Assembly: GCA_963747105.1 (NCBI GenBank)
Contig: CAVVEC010000002.1
Coordinates: 694,258-758,257, forward strand
Direction of reading: 5' to 3'
DNA length: 64,000 nucleotides
Origin: CAVVEC01 sp963747105
Lineage (GTDB): Bacteria; Acidobacteriota; Terriglobia; Terriglobales; Acidobacteriaceae
Below are positions 1-8,566 of the stretch, in pieces. The translations under genes and the position numbers were made by a program. The notes under the pieces are model-generated. The model saw only the letters and a program-made list of their open reading frames with translations, was not told the origin of the DNA and searched no databases. Position 1 is the first letter of the stretch; the number at the start of each line of letters is the position of its first letter.

Positions 1-289
1 ACTTACGTATAAGGTTGTAGGTGCAGCACCATGCCCGGTTCTCACCATCCGCGCCTGATCCGAGCGACGCCTTCTTTGATCGGCAATCAGGCTTCGTGCG
101 CCGCAACAACGCTTACATGATGCTTTGCCGATTACTGACTGACTCAAGGGGCAGAGCGCCCGGCGCGCGGAGAGTGCGGATGTCCCGCATCTCTAGTACA
201 AACCCGTTACAAGCGTTTGCAAGATCCATGTTGACGGAACTAAGATCAGCGCGGAGCTGAACAGTCTGTAATCAGCCAAGAGTGCTCGC

Positions 290-1873
290 ATGCGCAAAGT
301 TGGATCGCGGATCGCTATCACCCTGACCATAGTCGCGATGACTTGGACGGTATCGAGCCAGCAGGTCAAGCGATCTATTGGGAGCGACGCACCTCGGATC
401 CAGCATGCAGCACCAGCCGATGCAACCACCCTTGCGACGCGGCAGCGGTTCTTGGAGATGTTTGCTCGAGCATACTTCCCGGGACGAACCGGCCAACTCC
501 TGATCGTGCCGCGCGAAGGCGACTTCATCACGCGGCCCGACGTGGCGTACATGCACGGTTCGCCGTGGACGTATGACGTAGCGATTCCGCTGATGTTAGT
601 GGGCCCCGCGGTAAGAGCGGGAACGTACTCGACTGCGGCCGTGCAGCAGGACGTTGCGCCAACCCTTGCGGCTGCGCTTGGGGTGCAGATGCCTCCCACG
701 ACGACAGGCCGTGTATTACCGGTTCTACGCACGGGTTTGGCTCGACCACGAGTGGTCATGCTGCTCGTCCTGGATGGCATGCGCCGGGATTACTTCGATC
801 GCTACGCCGTGTCCATGCCAACGCTCACCGCCCTGCGCCAGCGTAGTGCCTGGTTCACTCAGGCGCGGGTTAACTTTCTTCCGACCAACACAGCGGTTGG
901 GCACTCGACGCTCTCGACCGGGACCAATCCTCGCGTGCACGGAATCACAGGGGTCAGCGTGTACGAGCGCACGCAGCGCCGCCGCCACGACTTCTTCGCG
1001 GGAGGAACGCCGCAAGACCTGATGGTATTGACGCTGGCTGACGTCTGGCAGCTGGCGACGGCTGGTCGCGCGGTCATATTGGCACAGGGCAGCATCGATC
1101 GAGCAGCGACGCCGCTCGCAGGACATGGAGCGTGTCAGTTGAATGGAGTGCCTGTCGTTCTCGCAACCTACGATCAGGACTCGGGCAACTGGACCACAAA
1201 CCCCAACTGTTTCCGGCTACCTGCGTATCTGAAGGATCGCAACGCGAAAACACTGTGGCCAGCGAGCGGGGAGTGGATGGGTCACAAGATCGACTCGACC
1301 GGTGCGGTGCGATATTCGGCTCTGTTTCCAGCATTCGAAGCCGATGCGATGGCCGCGATGATGGAGCGAGAGCCGCTCGGCGAAGACAACGTTCCAGACC
1401 TCATTCTGATGAACTACAAGGGCGCGGATTTCGTGGGCCACAAGTACGGTCCTGATTCGGACGAACTGCGCGTCACTCTCGGCGAGATGGATCGTCAATT
1501 GAAGCGGATGCTGAGTGTGTTAGAAGCAAAGGTTGGTAATGACTATCTCCTTGCGGTGACCGCGGACCATGGCATGCCATCGGAACCATCGTCTCCGGAT
1601 CGCCGGCACTTGGCACCATCGATCGTAGACCTGTTGCACGAGAAGTTTGATCCAGAGGCGAAGCAGCTGATTACGTCCTTCGAACCGGAAAACGGCCAGA
1701 TCTTCGTCGATGAGGGCCGGCTGTCGCATCTTGGTCTGACGTTGCGTGACCTGGCTCATTTCCTCGAATCACAGCCGTTCCTTCTTGCGGTGTTCACAAA
1801 CGACGATGTGCGCTCAGCCGCTAACGCGCTGAAGCCTGCGACGCCGGCGCGCATGCACTCGAAGTACAAATAG
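290..1873 (+). CDS. Alkaline phosphatase/nucleotide pyrophosphatase family protein with permuted domain order
   Basis: 527 aa with an N-terminal hydrophobic segment (about residues 8-24), so probably exported. It belongs to the type I phosphodiesterase/PafA-like superfamily, which hydrolyses phosphate mono- or diesters with two metal ions. Visible residues are D162 in VLDGMRRDY, the nucleophile block PTNTAVGHSTLSTG (residues 198-211, candidate Thr199/Thr201), D380 and H384 in KGADFVGHKYG, and D426-H427 in TADHGM. The odd point is that the block MHGSPWTYD with H89, followed by DVAPTLAAALG, sits before the nucleophile. In PafA-like enzymes that block is the last one. The C-terminus stops after FTNDDV, where the usual protein would continue into it. 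Family assignment is firm; the substrate is unknown. Confidence 0.88.
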   Translation: MRKVGSRIAITLTIVAMTWTVSSQQVKRSIGSDAPRIQHAAPADATTLATRQRFLEMFARAYFPGRTGQLLIVPREGDFITRPDVAYMHGSPWTYDVAIPLMLVGPAVRAGTYSTAAVQQDVAPTLAAALGVQMPPTTTGRVLPVLRTGLARPRVVMLLVLDGMRRDYFDRYAVSMPTLTALRQRSAWFTQARVNFLPTNTAVGHSTLSTGTNPRVHGITGVSVYERTQRRRHDFFAGGTPQDLMVLTLADVWQLATAGRAVILAQGSIDRAATPLAGHGACQLNGVPVVLATYDQDSGNWTTNPNCFRLPAYLKDRNAKTLWPASGEWMGHKIDSTGAVRYSALFPAFEADAMAAMMEREPLGEDNVPDLILMNYKGADFVGHKYGPDSDELRVTLGEMDRQLKRMLSVLEAKVGNDYLLAVTADHGMPSEPSSPDRRHLAPSIVDLLHEKFDPEAKQLITSFEPENGQIFVDEGRLSHLGLTLRDLAHFLESQPFLLAVFTNDDVRSAANALKPATPARMHSKYK

Positions 1874-2224
1874 AGTCGGCCTGATAACGTGTCGCACCGA
1901 GCGCTGGCAGTTCCCTTGACACCAGTTTGCACGGTTTCCCCCGAGTGGCTTGTTTGCGCCCGCTCCAGCTCAACGCGAGCCTTGGCGCGTGGACTCGAAC
2001 GCCCGCGGGAATTAACGGGTTTGCCTGGCGCATACTGCCACCGGGTCCGGCTGATTCCTTCCGGATGACGCAAGTGACGGGCAACACGGAAGTTGGACGA
2101 CAGGATGCCAAGTTCTCGTTCTGGACGTCTTCAGGCTCTGTACCTTGCTTGGCCAGAATCCTTTGTCGAACAGTTGTTGCAGGGGCTCTTACCTGCTGAA
2201 CACCCTGATGTTTATCATCTTCCT
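1874..2224. other. Intergenic, no gene seen
   Basis: About 350 bases between the phosphatase and the hemolysin-III gene. I see no convincing coding frame, RNA gene or strong terminator. An in-frame upstream extension of the next gene from about 2093 is possible but does not resemble the family. Confidence 0.5.
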
Positions 2225-2866
2225 ATGGTCAAGGAACACAGGCTGGGCGACATCATCGCGAACTCCGTTACGCATGGCATCGGGGCGGCGCTCGCTCTCG
2301 CAGGAGCGGTCATACTGGTGGTCACTACGGTGGGTGGGACGGCTTGGCAGATTGCCAGTTGCTTGGTCTTTGGCTGCACACTGGTGGTGGTCTATGTCTG
2401 CTCTACTCTGTATCATTCGCTCGTTCGCACCCGTGCACGTCACGTTCTGCAAATCATTGATCATTCAGCAATCTATCTTCTGATCGCCGGAACCTATACT
2501 CCCTTCGCCCTGGTGTCGCTGCGCGGGCAGTTGGGATGGCTTCTCTTCGCCATTGTGTGGGGCCTCGCCATCCTGGGAGTTCTGTTCAAGAGTTTCGCAA
2601 TAGGACGTTTCCCCATCGCGTCGGTCGTCGTGTATGTGGGAATGGGTTGGCTGGGCGTATTCGTGATGCGTCCTTTACTGCACGCTCTCACGTGGCACGG
2701 CATATTCTGGATTGCGCTGGGCGGCCTGCTCTATACCGTGGGCATAGTCTTCTTCGCTTTCGACCGCCTGTCTTACTTCCACGCGTTATGGCATCTCTTT
2801 GTGCTGGCCGGAAGCATCTGTCACTACTTCGCCGTGCTCTTCTATGTTGCCCAGCCGCGCACCTGA
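2225..2866 (+). CDS. Hemolysin III / PAQR-family membrane protein
   Basis: 213 aa from the ATG at 2225, the usual length for bacterial HlyIII proteins. I chose this start because family homology begins at HRLGDIIANSVTHGIGAALA; an extension upstream to 2093 would add 44 residues that are not family-like. Family hallmarks are visible: VTHGIG near the N-terminus, LYHSLVR, DHSAIYLLIAGTYTPF, and the C-terminal HALWHLFVLAGSICHYFAV carrying the conserved histidines. About seven membrane helices are apparent, so it acts in the cytoplasmic membrane. The biochemical role of bacterial members is unsettled; PAQR relatives are metal-dependent hydrolases or receptors. Confidence 0.92.
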   Translation: MVKEHRLGDIIANSVTHGIGAALALAGAVILVVTTVGGTAWQIASCLVFGCTLVVVYVCSTLYHSLVRTRARHVLQIIDHSAIYLLIAGTYTPFALVSLRGQLGWLLFAIVWGLAILGVLFKSFAIGRFPIASVVVYVGMGWLGVFVMRPLLHALTWHGIFWIALGGLLYTVGIVFFAFDRLSYFHALWHLFVLAGSICHYFAVLFYVAQPRT

Positions 2867-3412
2867 CGCGGAAACGCCTACAACTCATCTCAACGGTACT
2901 TCAGTAGAGGGGGCCTGATCGGCTGACAAACCGGACAAGTGGAGCGAACGCAAGCGGAAATCGGCGCTTAGCTCCCAGTGGTCAAAAAGGGGCTTCCCGC
3001 AGCAGCCGCAACCCGAGAAATCGGCGAATGTGCTGGTCAGGCGGGTATACCTTTTAAAAAGTTCTCTGGACTCAGGAAAACTCGCACCGTAACTGGCGAA
3101 GTCCGTATTCGGAAGTGTGAGCGGCCGCACTCTGACATTGCTGGAGATGTCACAGGGGGCTTACGCAGCGTCCACTTCGGGAACTAAGGCAGGGCAGGAC
3201 TGCCGCAGCACCCGCTGCGACGGCACGAAATGCCTATAGTGAGCTGAATACGCTTAGTCGAGTCCGTTTCGGCGTTAACGGCGATGAAATTCTGAATTAT
3301 CCTTATGTTCGCAAACCCCAAGTACACTGCGGTGCAGTGAAACATCGAGGCTTTCCCTCAGCCTCGGGCCACGGTGCTTGCGGAAAGCAAAGTGGCACTG
3401 GAGCGATGGCGC
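2867..3412. other. Intergenic, no gene seen
   Basis: About 545 bases between hlyIII and the Mg2+ ATPase. Short open frames exist on both strands but none looks like a protein. I looked for a Mg2+-sensing M-box ahead of the ATPase and could not recognise one. Confidence 0.45.
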
Positions 3413-4090
3413 ATGTCAACACGAGCCGCCCTTGCCAACGATTTCTGGGATAGGCCGCTGCCGGAACTGCTGCAGCTGCTGCATACGACTCCGTCTGGGC
3501 TGACTTCGGACGAGGCGAACCGGCGACTGCGTCTCTATGGCCCAAACAGCTTTGTGAAGGAGTCGCGCTTCGCAGCTCTCTTCAGTTTTCTCCGCTTAGT
3601 TGCCAATCCACTGGTCATCATCCTTCTTATTGCTAGCGGCGCATCTCTGGCATTGGGTGACCGAATCGGTGGACTGATCATCATCTCCATCGTGCTGCTC
3701 AGCGTGCTGCTGAACTTCTTCATGGAGTTCCAAGCTCGACATGCGGTGGAGAAGATTCAAAAACAGGTTGCCACGACTGCTGCCGTTATTCGGGATGGGC
3801 AAGAGCGGGAACTTCTCATAGCGGAACTGGTTCCCGGAGACATCATCCGGCTGAGTGCTGGCGACCTCGTGCCGGCGGATGCTCGGCTGCTCAAGGAAAC
3901 CGACCTGCAGGTGCGCGAGTCAGCGCTCACCGGAGAGTCTCTGCCCGTCGAGAAGTCAGCGGCTGATCTTCCATCGGGCAAACACGGTGTCTGCCGATGC
4001 GAGCAACAGCGTTTTCCTGGGAACCGCGGTTCAGACCGGGATTGGTACCGCAGTCATCGTTCGCACCGGCAGGGATACCGCTTTCGGTGA
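3413..4090 (+). CDS. mgtA: Magnesium-translocating P-type ATPase, N-terminal part (frameshifted)
   Basis: First part of an MgtA/MgtB-like P3B ATPase, which imports Mg2+ across the cytoplasmic membrane. From the ATG at 3413 it shows the cation-ATPase N-terminal domain (GLTSDEANRRLRLYGPN), two membrane helices (about residues 52-95) and the actuator-domain TGES motif in ALTGESLPVEK. Genuine sequence ends at LPSGKHG near base 3987, after which this frame is nonsense and stops at 4090. The protein continues as VSADASNSVFLGT one frame over. Removing one G from the GG near 3985-3988 would rejoin the two parts. Either a sequencing or assembly error or a recent inactivating insertion. Confidence 0.85.
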   Translation: MSTRAALANDFWDRPLPELLQLLHTTPSGLTSDEANRRLRLYGPNSFVKESRFAALFSFLRLVANPLVIILLIASGASLALGDRIGGLIIISIVLLSVLLNFFMEFQARHAVEKIQKQVATTAAVIRDGQERELLIAELVPGDIIRLSAGDLVPADARLLKETDLQVRESALTGESLPVEKSAADLPSGKHGVCRCEQQRFPGNRGSDRDWYRSHRSHRQGYRFR

Positions 4091-5957
4091 AATTGCGAAG
4101 CGCCTCGCCACGCAGCCTCCGGAAACCGAGTTCGCCCGTGGCATACGGCACTTCGGCATGATGATCACCTGGATAACGATGCTGCTGGTGCTTTTCGTCT
4201 TGCTGGTAAACATCATCCTCCACCGTCCTCTGCTGGAGTCGTTCCTCTTTTCGGTCGCACTTGCCGTGGGGATGACGCCGGAGATGATGCCGATGATCAT
4301 CACAGTCACGCTGGCTCAGGGCGCGAGGCGGATGACCAAGAAGAAGGTCCTCGTCAAGCAACTGGCGGCAATCGAGGACTTCGGCAGCATAGACATTCTC
4401 TGCAGTGATAAGACGGGGACACTCACAGAAGGCGAGATCGTGCTTGACCGGCACGTCGACGTCCAAGGGAAGGATGAGGAGAACGTCCTGCGGATGATCT
4501 ATCTCAACAGTTACTTTGAAGCCGGCATCAAGAGCCCCCTGGATGCTGCGATCTTGAAGCACGAGCACCCTTCCATTGCGGAGTACGAAAAGGTGGACGA
4601 GATTCCCTTCGACTTCAACCGCAAGCGCCTTTCCGTGGTGGTGCGGCATGGTGACGAGTATCTCCTCATCACCAAGGGCGAGGCTGAGAGCGTCTTTGCC
4701 ATCTGTCAGACCGTCAACATCGATGGGAGCCCCCAACCGTTCGATGAAAGCCAGCGGGCTCGAGCAGCGGAGACCTTCAAGAAGCTGAGTGCCGACGGGT
4801 ACCGCGTTCTCGGGGTTGCAGTGCGGAAGGTGGAGAAGCAGGATGCCTACACCGTGACCGCTGAGCACCAAATGACCCTCATCGGATTTGCAGCATTCCT
4901 TGACCCCCCGAAGGAAGGGATTCATTCCGTTCTTGCGGCGCTCAAACAGAATGGTATTTCCGTGCTTATCATGACCGGAGACAACCAATATGTGACCCAG
5001 AAGGTCGCCCATGACGTCGGGCTGGAAACGGCCCGCATTCTCACGGGGAACGAGGTCGATACGATGGACAATCCTGCTCTGGCCTACCAGGCCGAGAACG
5101 GTGCCATCTTCGCCCGCATGTCCCCGGAACAGAAGGACCGGGTGATTCTCGCTCTTAAAGCACGTGGGCATGTCGTCGGGTACATAGGTGACGGCATCAA
5201 CGATGCTCCGTCGTTGCACACCGCTGATGTTGGCATTTCCGTCATCAACGGAGTGGAGGTGGCCAAAGACGCTGCCAAAGTCATCTTGCTGGAGAAGGAT
5301 CTTGCGGTGTTGAACGAAGGGGTGTATGAAGGGCGGCGCTCCTTCGCCAACATCATGAAGTACATCATCATGGGCACGAGCTCGAACTTCGGCAACATGT
5401 TCAGCATGGCTGGGGCATCGCTCTTCCTGCCCTTCCTGCCTATGCTGCCGACTCAAATTCTGCTGAACAACTTCCTCTATGACATTTCCCAGATCAGTAT
5501 CCCCGGCGACAATGTCGATCCCGCCCTGCTGCACCGGCCCAAGCGATGGCAAATCGGGTTCATTCGCCAGTTCATGATCATCATCGGTCCCATCAGCTCG
5601 ATCTATGATTTCCTCACCTTCGGGGTACTCCTCTGGGTATTCCACGCCTCCACGAACGCGCCGCTATTTCACACTGGATGGTTCGTGGAATCCCTTGCAA
5701 CCCAGACCCTCGTCATTCTTGTGATCCGGACGGCAGCCAATCCTCTAAAGAGCGGCCCCAGTCGGACGTTGCTGATCAGCGTGTTAGCTGTTGTCGCAGT
5801 CGCCGTAGTGCTCCCCTATACGCCAGTCGGAACACTCTTGCGCTTTACTCCGCTACCAGTGTCGTTGTTGGGCACGATTGCGGTTCTCGCCGTGACCTAC
5901 CTGTTACTGGTACAGGCTGTTAAGTCCTGGTTCTACCGGCGACACGCGCTGCTTTGA
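3855..5957 (+). CDS. mgtA: Magnesium-translocating P-type ATPase, C-terminal part (frameshifted)
   Basis: Second part of the same ATPase. Real protein sequence starts near 3986 with VSADASNSVF; the 44 codons before that are out-of-frame reading of the first part. It carries the phosphorylation motif DKTGTLTEGE, the nucleotide-binding motif KGEAE, MTGDN, and the hinge GDGINDAPSLHTADVGISV. PEMMPMI in helix 4 is typical of MgtA/MgtB, which have xTPEM(L/M)PMI. A set of C-terminal helices follows to the stop at 5957. Joined to the first part the protein would be about 848 aa, within the normal MgtA range, so only the frame is disturbed. Confidence 0.88.
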   Translation: MLATSCRRMLGCSRKPTCRCASQRSPESLCPSRSQRLIFHRANTVSADASNSVFLGTAVQTGIGTAVIVRTGRDTAFGEIAKRLATQPPETEFARGIRHFGMMITWITMLLVLFVLLVNIILHRPLLESFLFSVALAVGMTPEMMPMIITVTLAQGARRMTKKKVLVKQLAAIEDFGSIDILCSDKTGTLTEGEIVLDRHVDVQGKDEENVLRMIYLNSYFEAGIKSPLDAAILKHEHPSIAEYEKVDEIPFDFNRKRLSVVVRHGDEYLLITKGEAESVFAICQTVNIDGSPQPFDESQRARAAETFKKLSADGYRVLGVAVRKVEKQDAYTVTAEHQMTLIGFAAFLDPPKEGIHSVLAALKQNGISVLIMTGDNQYVTQKVAHDVGLETARILTGNEVDTMDNPALAYQAENGAIFARMSPEQKDRVILALKARGHVVGYIGDGINDAPSLHTADVGISVINGVEVAKDAAKVILLEKDLAVLNEGVYEGRRSFANIMKYIIMGTSSNFGNMFSMAGASLFLPFLPMLPTQILLNNFLYDISQISIPGDNVDPALLHRPKRWQIGFIRQFMIIIGPISSIYDFLTFGVLLWVFHASTNAPLFHTGWFVESLATQTLVILVIRTAANPLKSGPSRTLLISVLAVVAVAVVLPYTPVGTLLRFTPLPVSLLGTIAVLAVTYLLLVQAVKSWFYRRHALL

Positions 5958-6058
5958 CAGAGACGCCCGTGCGTTTTAGCGGTGCTCCACTAATTCTGTA
6001 GCCTCCGCCTCGGCTTTGTTCCGATGCAAAATGTTAGGCGCGAGCGTTACGGGATGAA

Positions 6059-8104
6059 TTGTCAATGCTGCGGGTTGGGAAAACGCGCCCACACCTTCGC
6101 TGGAGGAACCTGACTCCTCAACTCCCTGTCGACCGTGACTTTGGTCACAGCCAGTTGTCGCCTCTGCGCGTAGGCTTGGCGGTTGGTGCATTCAAGGCGA
6201 CAGCTGTGGCCGAACCACGCTACAACGTCCGGGTGGCGGATCATGAGTACTGGCGAGAGCAGATCAAATGCCAGTACGCGTGCCCAGTTCATACTGATGC
6301 GCGTGGCTATGTGCGGGCCATTGCCGCGGGCGACTATGAACATGCCTACCTGATTGCACGTGGGCCCAATCCTTTAGCGTCCCTTTGCGGCCGTATTTGT
6401 GGTGCGCCATGCGAGGCGGCCTGCCGTAGGGGAATCATCGATCAGCCGATTTCCATCCGAGCCCTGAAGCGGTTTGTCTGTGAGAAGTTCGGGAGCGATG
6501 CACGCAGGGATGCTGGGCGCGAACTGTTTCCTTACCTGAAGAACAAGACGGAGACGCGCCAGTGTGACGACATTGAAGAACTCAGCCACCTGCTTGAGTT
6601 CCTTTCGAATGCCAGCTTTCCCGAACCCACCGGAGAACGAGTCGCGATCATCGGTTCTGGCCCCGCCGGTCTAGCCGCCGGACACGATCTCGCCTTGATG
6701 GGATTCCGCCCCACGATCTTTGAGATGGAACCGCAGCCTGCCGGAATGCTGTACACGGGTGTTCCCGGATATCGCCTGCCGCGGGAACTGATCCGGGCAG
6801 AGGTCGCGGTAATTCAGTCCCTTGGCGTCGAAATCCGTTGCAGCACACAGGTCGGGAAGGATGTCAGCTTTGTAGATCTTCGGCGCGACTTTGCGGCCGT
6901 CATCATCGCCTGTGGCGCGAAGCGCTCGCGGGCGCTCCCCATTCCCAACGCCGACGCTATTGGCGTGATGGGTGGAGTGGACTTTCTGCGCGATGTGTCA
7001 CTGGGCAAAGAAATTTCGCTGGGGCAGCGGGTCATTGTGATCGGTGGCGGCAACGTTGCTTACGACGTCGCCCGGACGGTGCTGCGGCAGGAAGAATATG
7101 ACGTGTCGCGCACGGCGGCCCGCATGGCGGGTGTGCGGCAGGTGAACTTGGTTTGTCTGGAATCTCTTGAAGAGATGCCTGCCGACACGGTCGAAATCCT
7201 TGAAGGTCAAGAAGAGGGCGTTACACGCCACAACAGTTGGGGGCCGAGAGAGGTTCTGGTCGAGGAGAGGAACGGACAGAAATTTGTACGCGGCGTGAAG
7301 TTCGCACGCTGCACGCGAGTGTATGACGAGAACAAACGGTTTGCACCGAAATTCGATGAGTCGACGACAACTGAAATCGAAGCTGACACGGTCCTCCTTT
7401 CAGTCGGGCAGTCTGCGGACCTCAGTTTTATCGATGCGCAACGCGATGGGATCGAGATGCGCTCGCCGCAGCAGATCGTCAACGACCCGGTGACCTGTGC
7501 GACTTCAGCACCCAGCATATTCGTTGCGGGCGACATTGCCTACGGACCCCGGCTCATGATCCATGCCATTGCCAGCGGCAAGCAGGCGGCTCGTTCGGTC
7601 TATCGTTACCTACGTGGTATGGAAATCACGCCCCAAGAAGTCCAGTTCCATTTCCCCATCGAGCACTATCGCCGCGAAAAACATTACGAGCGGCGGGCAC
7701 GGCTGCACATTCCTGCACGGTCCGCGGAAGAACGCCTGAAGAGTCCGACCGCACTCGTCGAGATCGGATACAGCGAGGAACAGGCGTGCGCCGAAGCCGG
7801 CCGCTGCCTCGACTGCGGCATCAACACCATCTTCGACGGGGAACGTTGCATTTTGTGCGGCGGCTGCGTGGATGTCTGTCCTACTGTATGTCTGAAACTG
7901 GTGACGTTCGACCGTTTAACACTTACACCCGAACTTGAGACCGCCACGCGCGAGTTGAACCTCGATCCTACCGATCTCTCCGCCATCATTAAGGATGAAG
8001 AGCGCTGTATCCGCTGCGGATTGTGTGCCCAGCGCTGTCCAACCACCGCCATCACCATGGAACAGTTCAGTTTTGCCAAGGAGTGGAAGCCATGTCCCGT
8101 CTAG
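6059..8104 (+). CDS. FAD-dependent NAD(P)H oxidoreductase with C-terminal 2[4Fe-4S] ferredoxin domain (GltD-like)
   Basis: 681 aa; the start is uncertain (TTG 6059, ATG 6065 two codons later, or further in). The N-terminal cysteine cluster CQYACPVHTDARG...CGRICGAPCEAACRRG is the Fe-S-binding fold of glutamate synthase small subunit and relatives. It is followed by the FAD Rossmann motif (IIGSGPAGLAAG, near residue 200) and the NAD(P) Rossmann motif (VIGGGNVAYDVA, near 325). The last 100 residues hold two ferredoxin motifs, CILCGGCVDVCP and CIRCGLCAQRCP. This layout suggests electron transfer from NAD(P)H through FAD to Fe-S clusters. It is the first gene of the respiratory operon and overlaps the Rieske start by 13 nt, so I infer it works with that electron-transfer chain. 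Confidence 0.85.
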   Translation: MSMLRVGKTRPHLRWRNLTPQLPVDRDFGHSQLSPLRVGLAVGAFKATAVAEPRYNVRVADHEYWREQIKCQYACPVHTDARGYVRAIAAGDYEHAYLIARGPNPLASLCGRICGAPCEAACRRGIIDQPISIRALKRFVCEKFGSDARRDAGRELFPYLKNKTETRQCDDIEELSHLLEFLSNASFPEPTGERVAIIGSGPAGLAAGHDLALMGFRPTIFEMEPQPAGMLYTGVPGYRLPRELIRAEVAVIQSLGVEIRCSTQVGKDVSFVDLRRDFAAVIIACGAKRSRALPIPNADAIGVMGGVDFLRDVSLGKEISLGQRVIVIGGGNVAYDVARTVLRQEEYDVSRTAARMAGVRQVNLVCLESLEEMPADTVEILEGQEEGVTRHNSWGPREVLVEERNGQKFVRGVKFARCTRVYDENKRFAPKFDESTTTEIEADTVLLSVGQSADLSFIDAQRDGIEMRSPQQIVNDPVTCATSAPSIFVAGDIAYGPRLMIHAIASGKQAARSVYRYLRGMEITPQEVQFHFPIEHYRREKHYERRARLHIPARSAEERLKSPTALVEIGYSEEQACAEAGRCLDCGINTIFDGERCILCGGCVDVCPTVCLKLVTFDRLTLTPELETATRELNLDPTDLSAIIKDEERCIRCGLCAQRCPTTAITMEQFSFAKEWKPCPV

Positions 8105-8556
8105 ATCCACCCCGTGTTAGCCGGCGCAGCTTTTTGAGCTTGGCGTCGCTGGGAAGCTTCTTTGCCGCAATGGGCACAGCGGCTGTCGGTATGCTCCGCC
8201 TGCCGAACCCGGCCGTGCTGCCCGGCCCTGTGCGCCGTTTCAAACTCGGGCCGCCGGAGCAGTTTTCCGCTGGAAGTGAAACTCCCTTTGCCGACCAGAA
8301 CCTCGTGCTCTTTCGCGACGACGAAGGCTTCTACGCGATTTCGAGCACGTGCACCCACCTGGGCTGCACCGTGGCGCGATCAAAGGATGGGTTTGCTTGC
8401 CCTTGCCACGGTTCCCGTTTTAACAGTAAGGGCAGCGTGGTGGGCGGCCCAGCGCCGCGACCACTGCCTTGGCTCGAAGTCAGCCGCGCGGCCAACGGCG
8501 ATCTGATCGTCAACGCAGACAACGAAGTCCCGGAGGGCACGCGCTACCGCGTGTAG
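8092..8556 (+). CDS. Rieske [2Fe-2S] protein, Tat-exported
   Basis: 154 aa from ATG 8092. The N-terminus has a twin-arginine signal (VSRRSFLSLASLGSFFAAMG) that probably stays as a membrane anchor. The Rieske cluster motifs are CTHLGC and CPCHGS about 17 residues apart, giving two Cys and two His ligands. It transfers electrons from the quinol site of cytochrome b to cytochrome c. The next gene, cytochrome b, starts 11 nt downstream behind a GGAGG. Compact length and single domain fit a b6f/Qcr-type Rieske protein. Confidence 0.93.
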   Translation: MSRLDPPRVSRRSFLSLASLGSFFAAMGTAAVGMLRLPNPAVLPGPVRRFKLGPPEQFSAGSETPFADQNLVLFRDDEGFYAISSTCTHLGCTVARSKDGFACPCHGSRFNSKGSVVGGPAPRPLPWLEVSRAANGDLIVNADNEVPEGTRYRV

Positions 8557-8566
8557 GAGGCACATC

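Noticed and set aside
193..780. 195-codon minus-strand frame at the left end
   Set aside because: Antisense of the phosphatase gene; no domain visible.
3001..3412. Possible M-box/Mg2+ riboswitch before the Mg2+ ATPase
   Set aside because: I could not identify the conserved M-box helices or a terminator-type switch in the leader.
3927..5645. 572-codon open frame on the minus strand
   Set aside because: It is the antisense of the Mg2+ ATPase; its translation has no domain and the plus-strand motifs are unmistakable.
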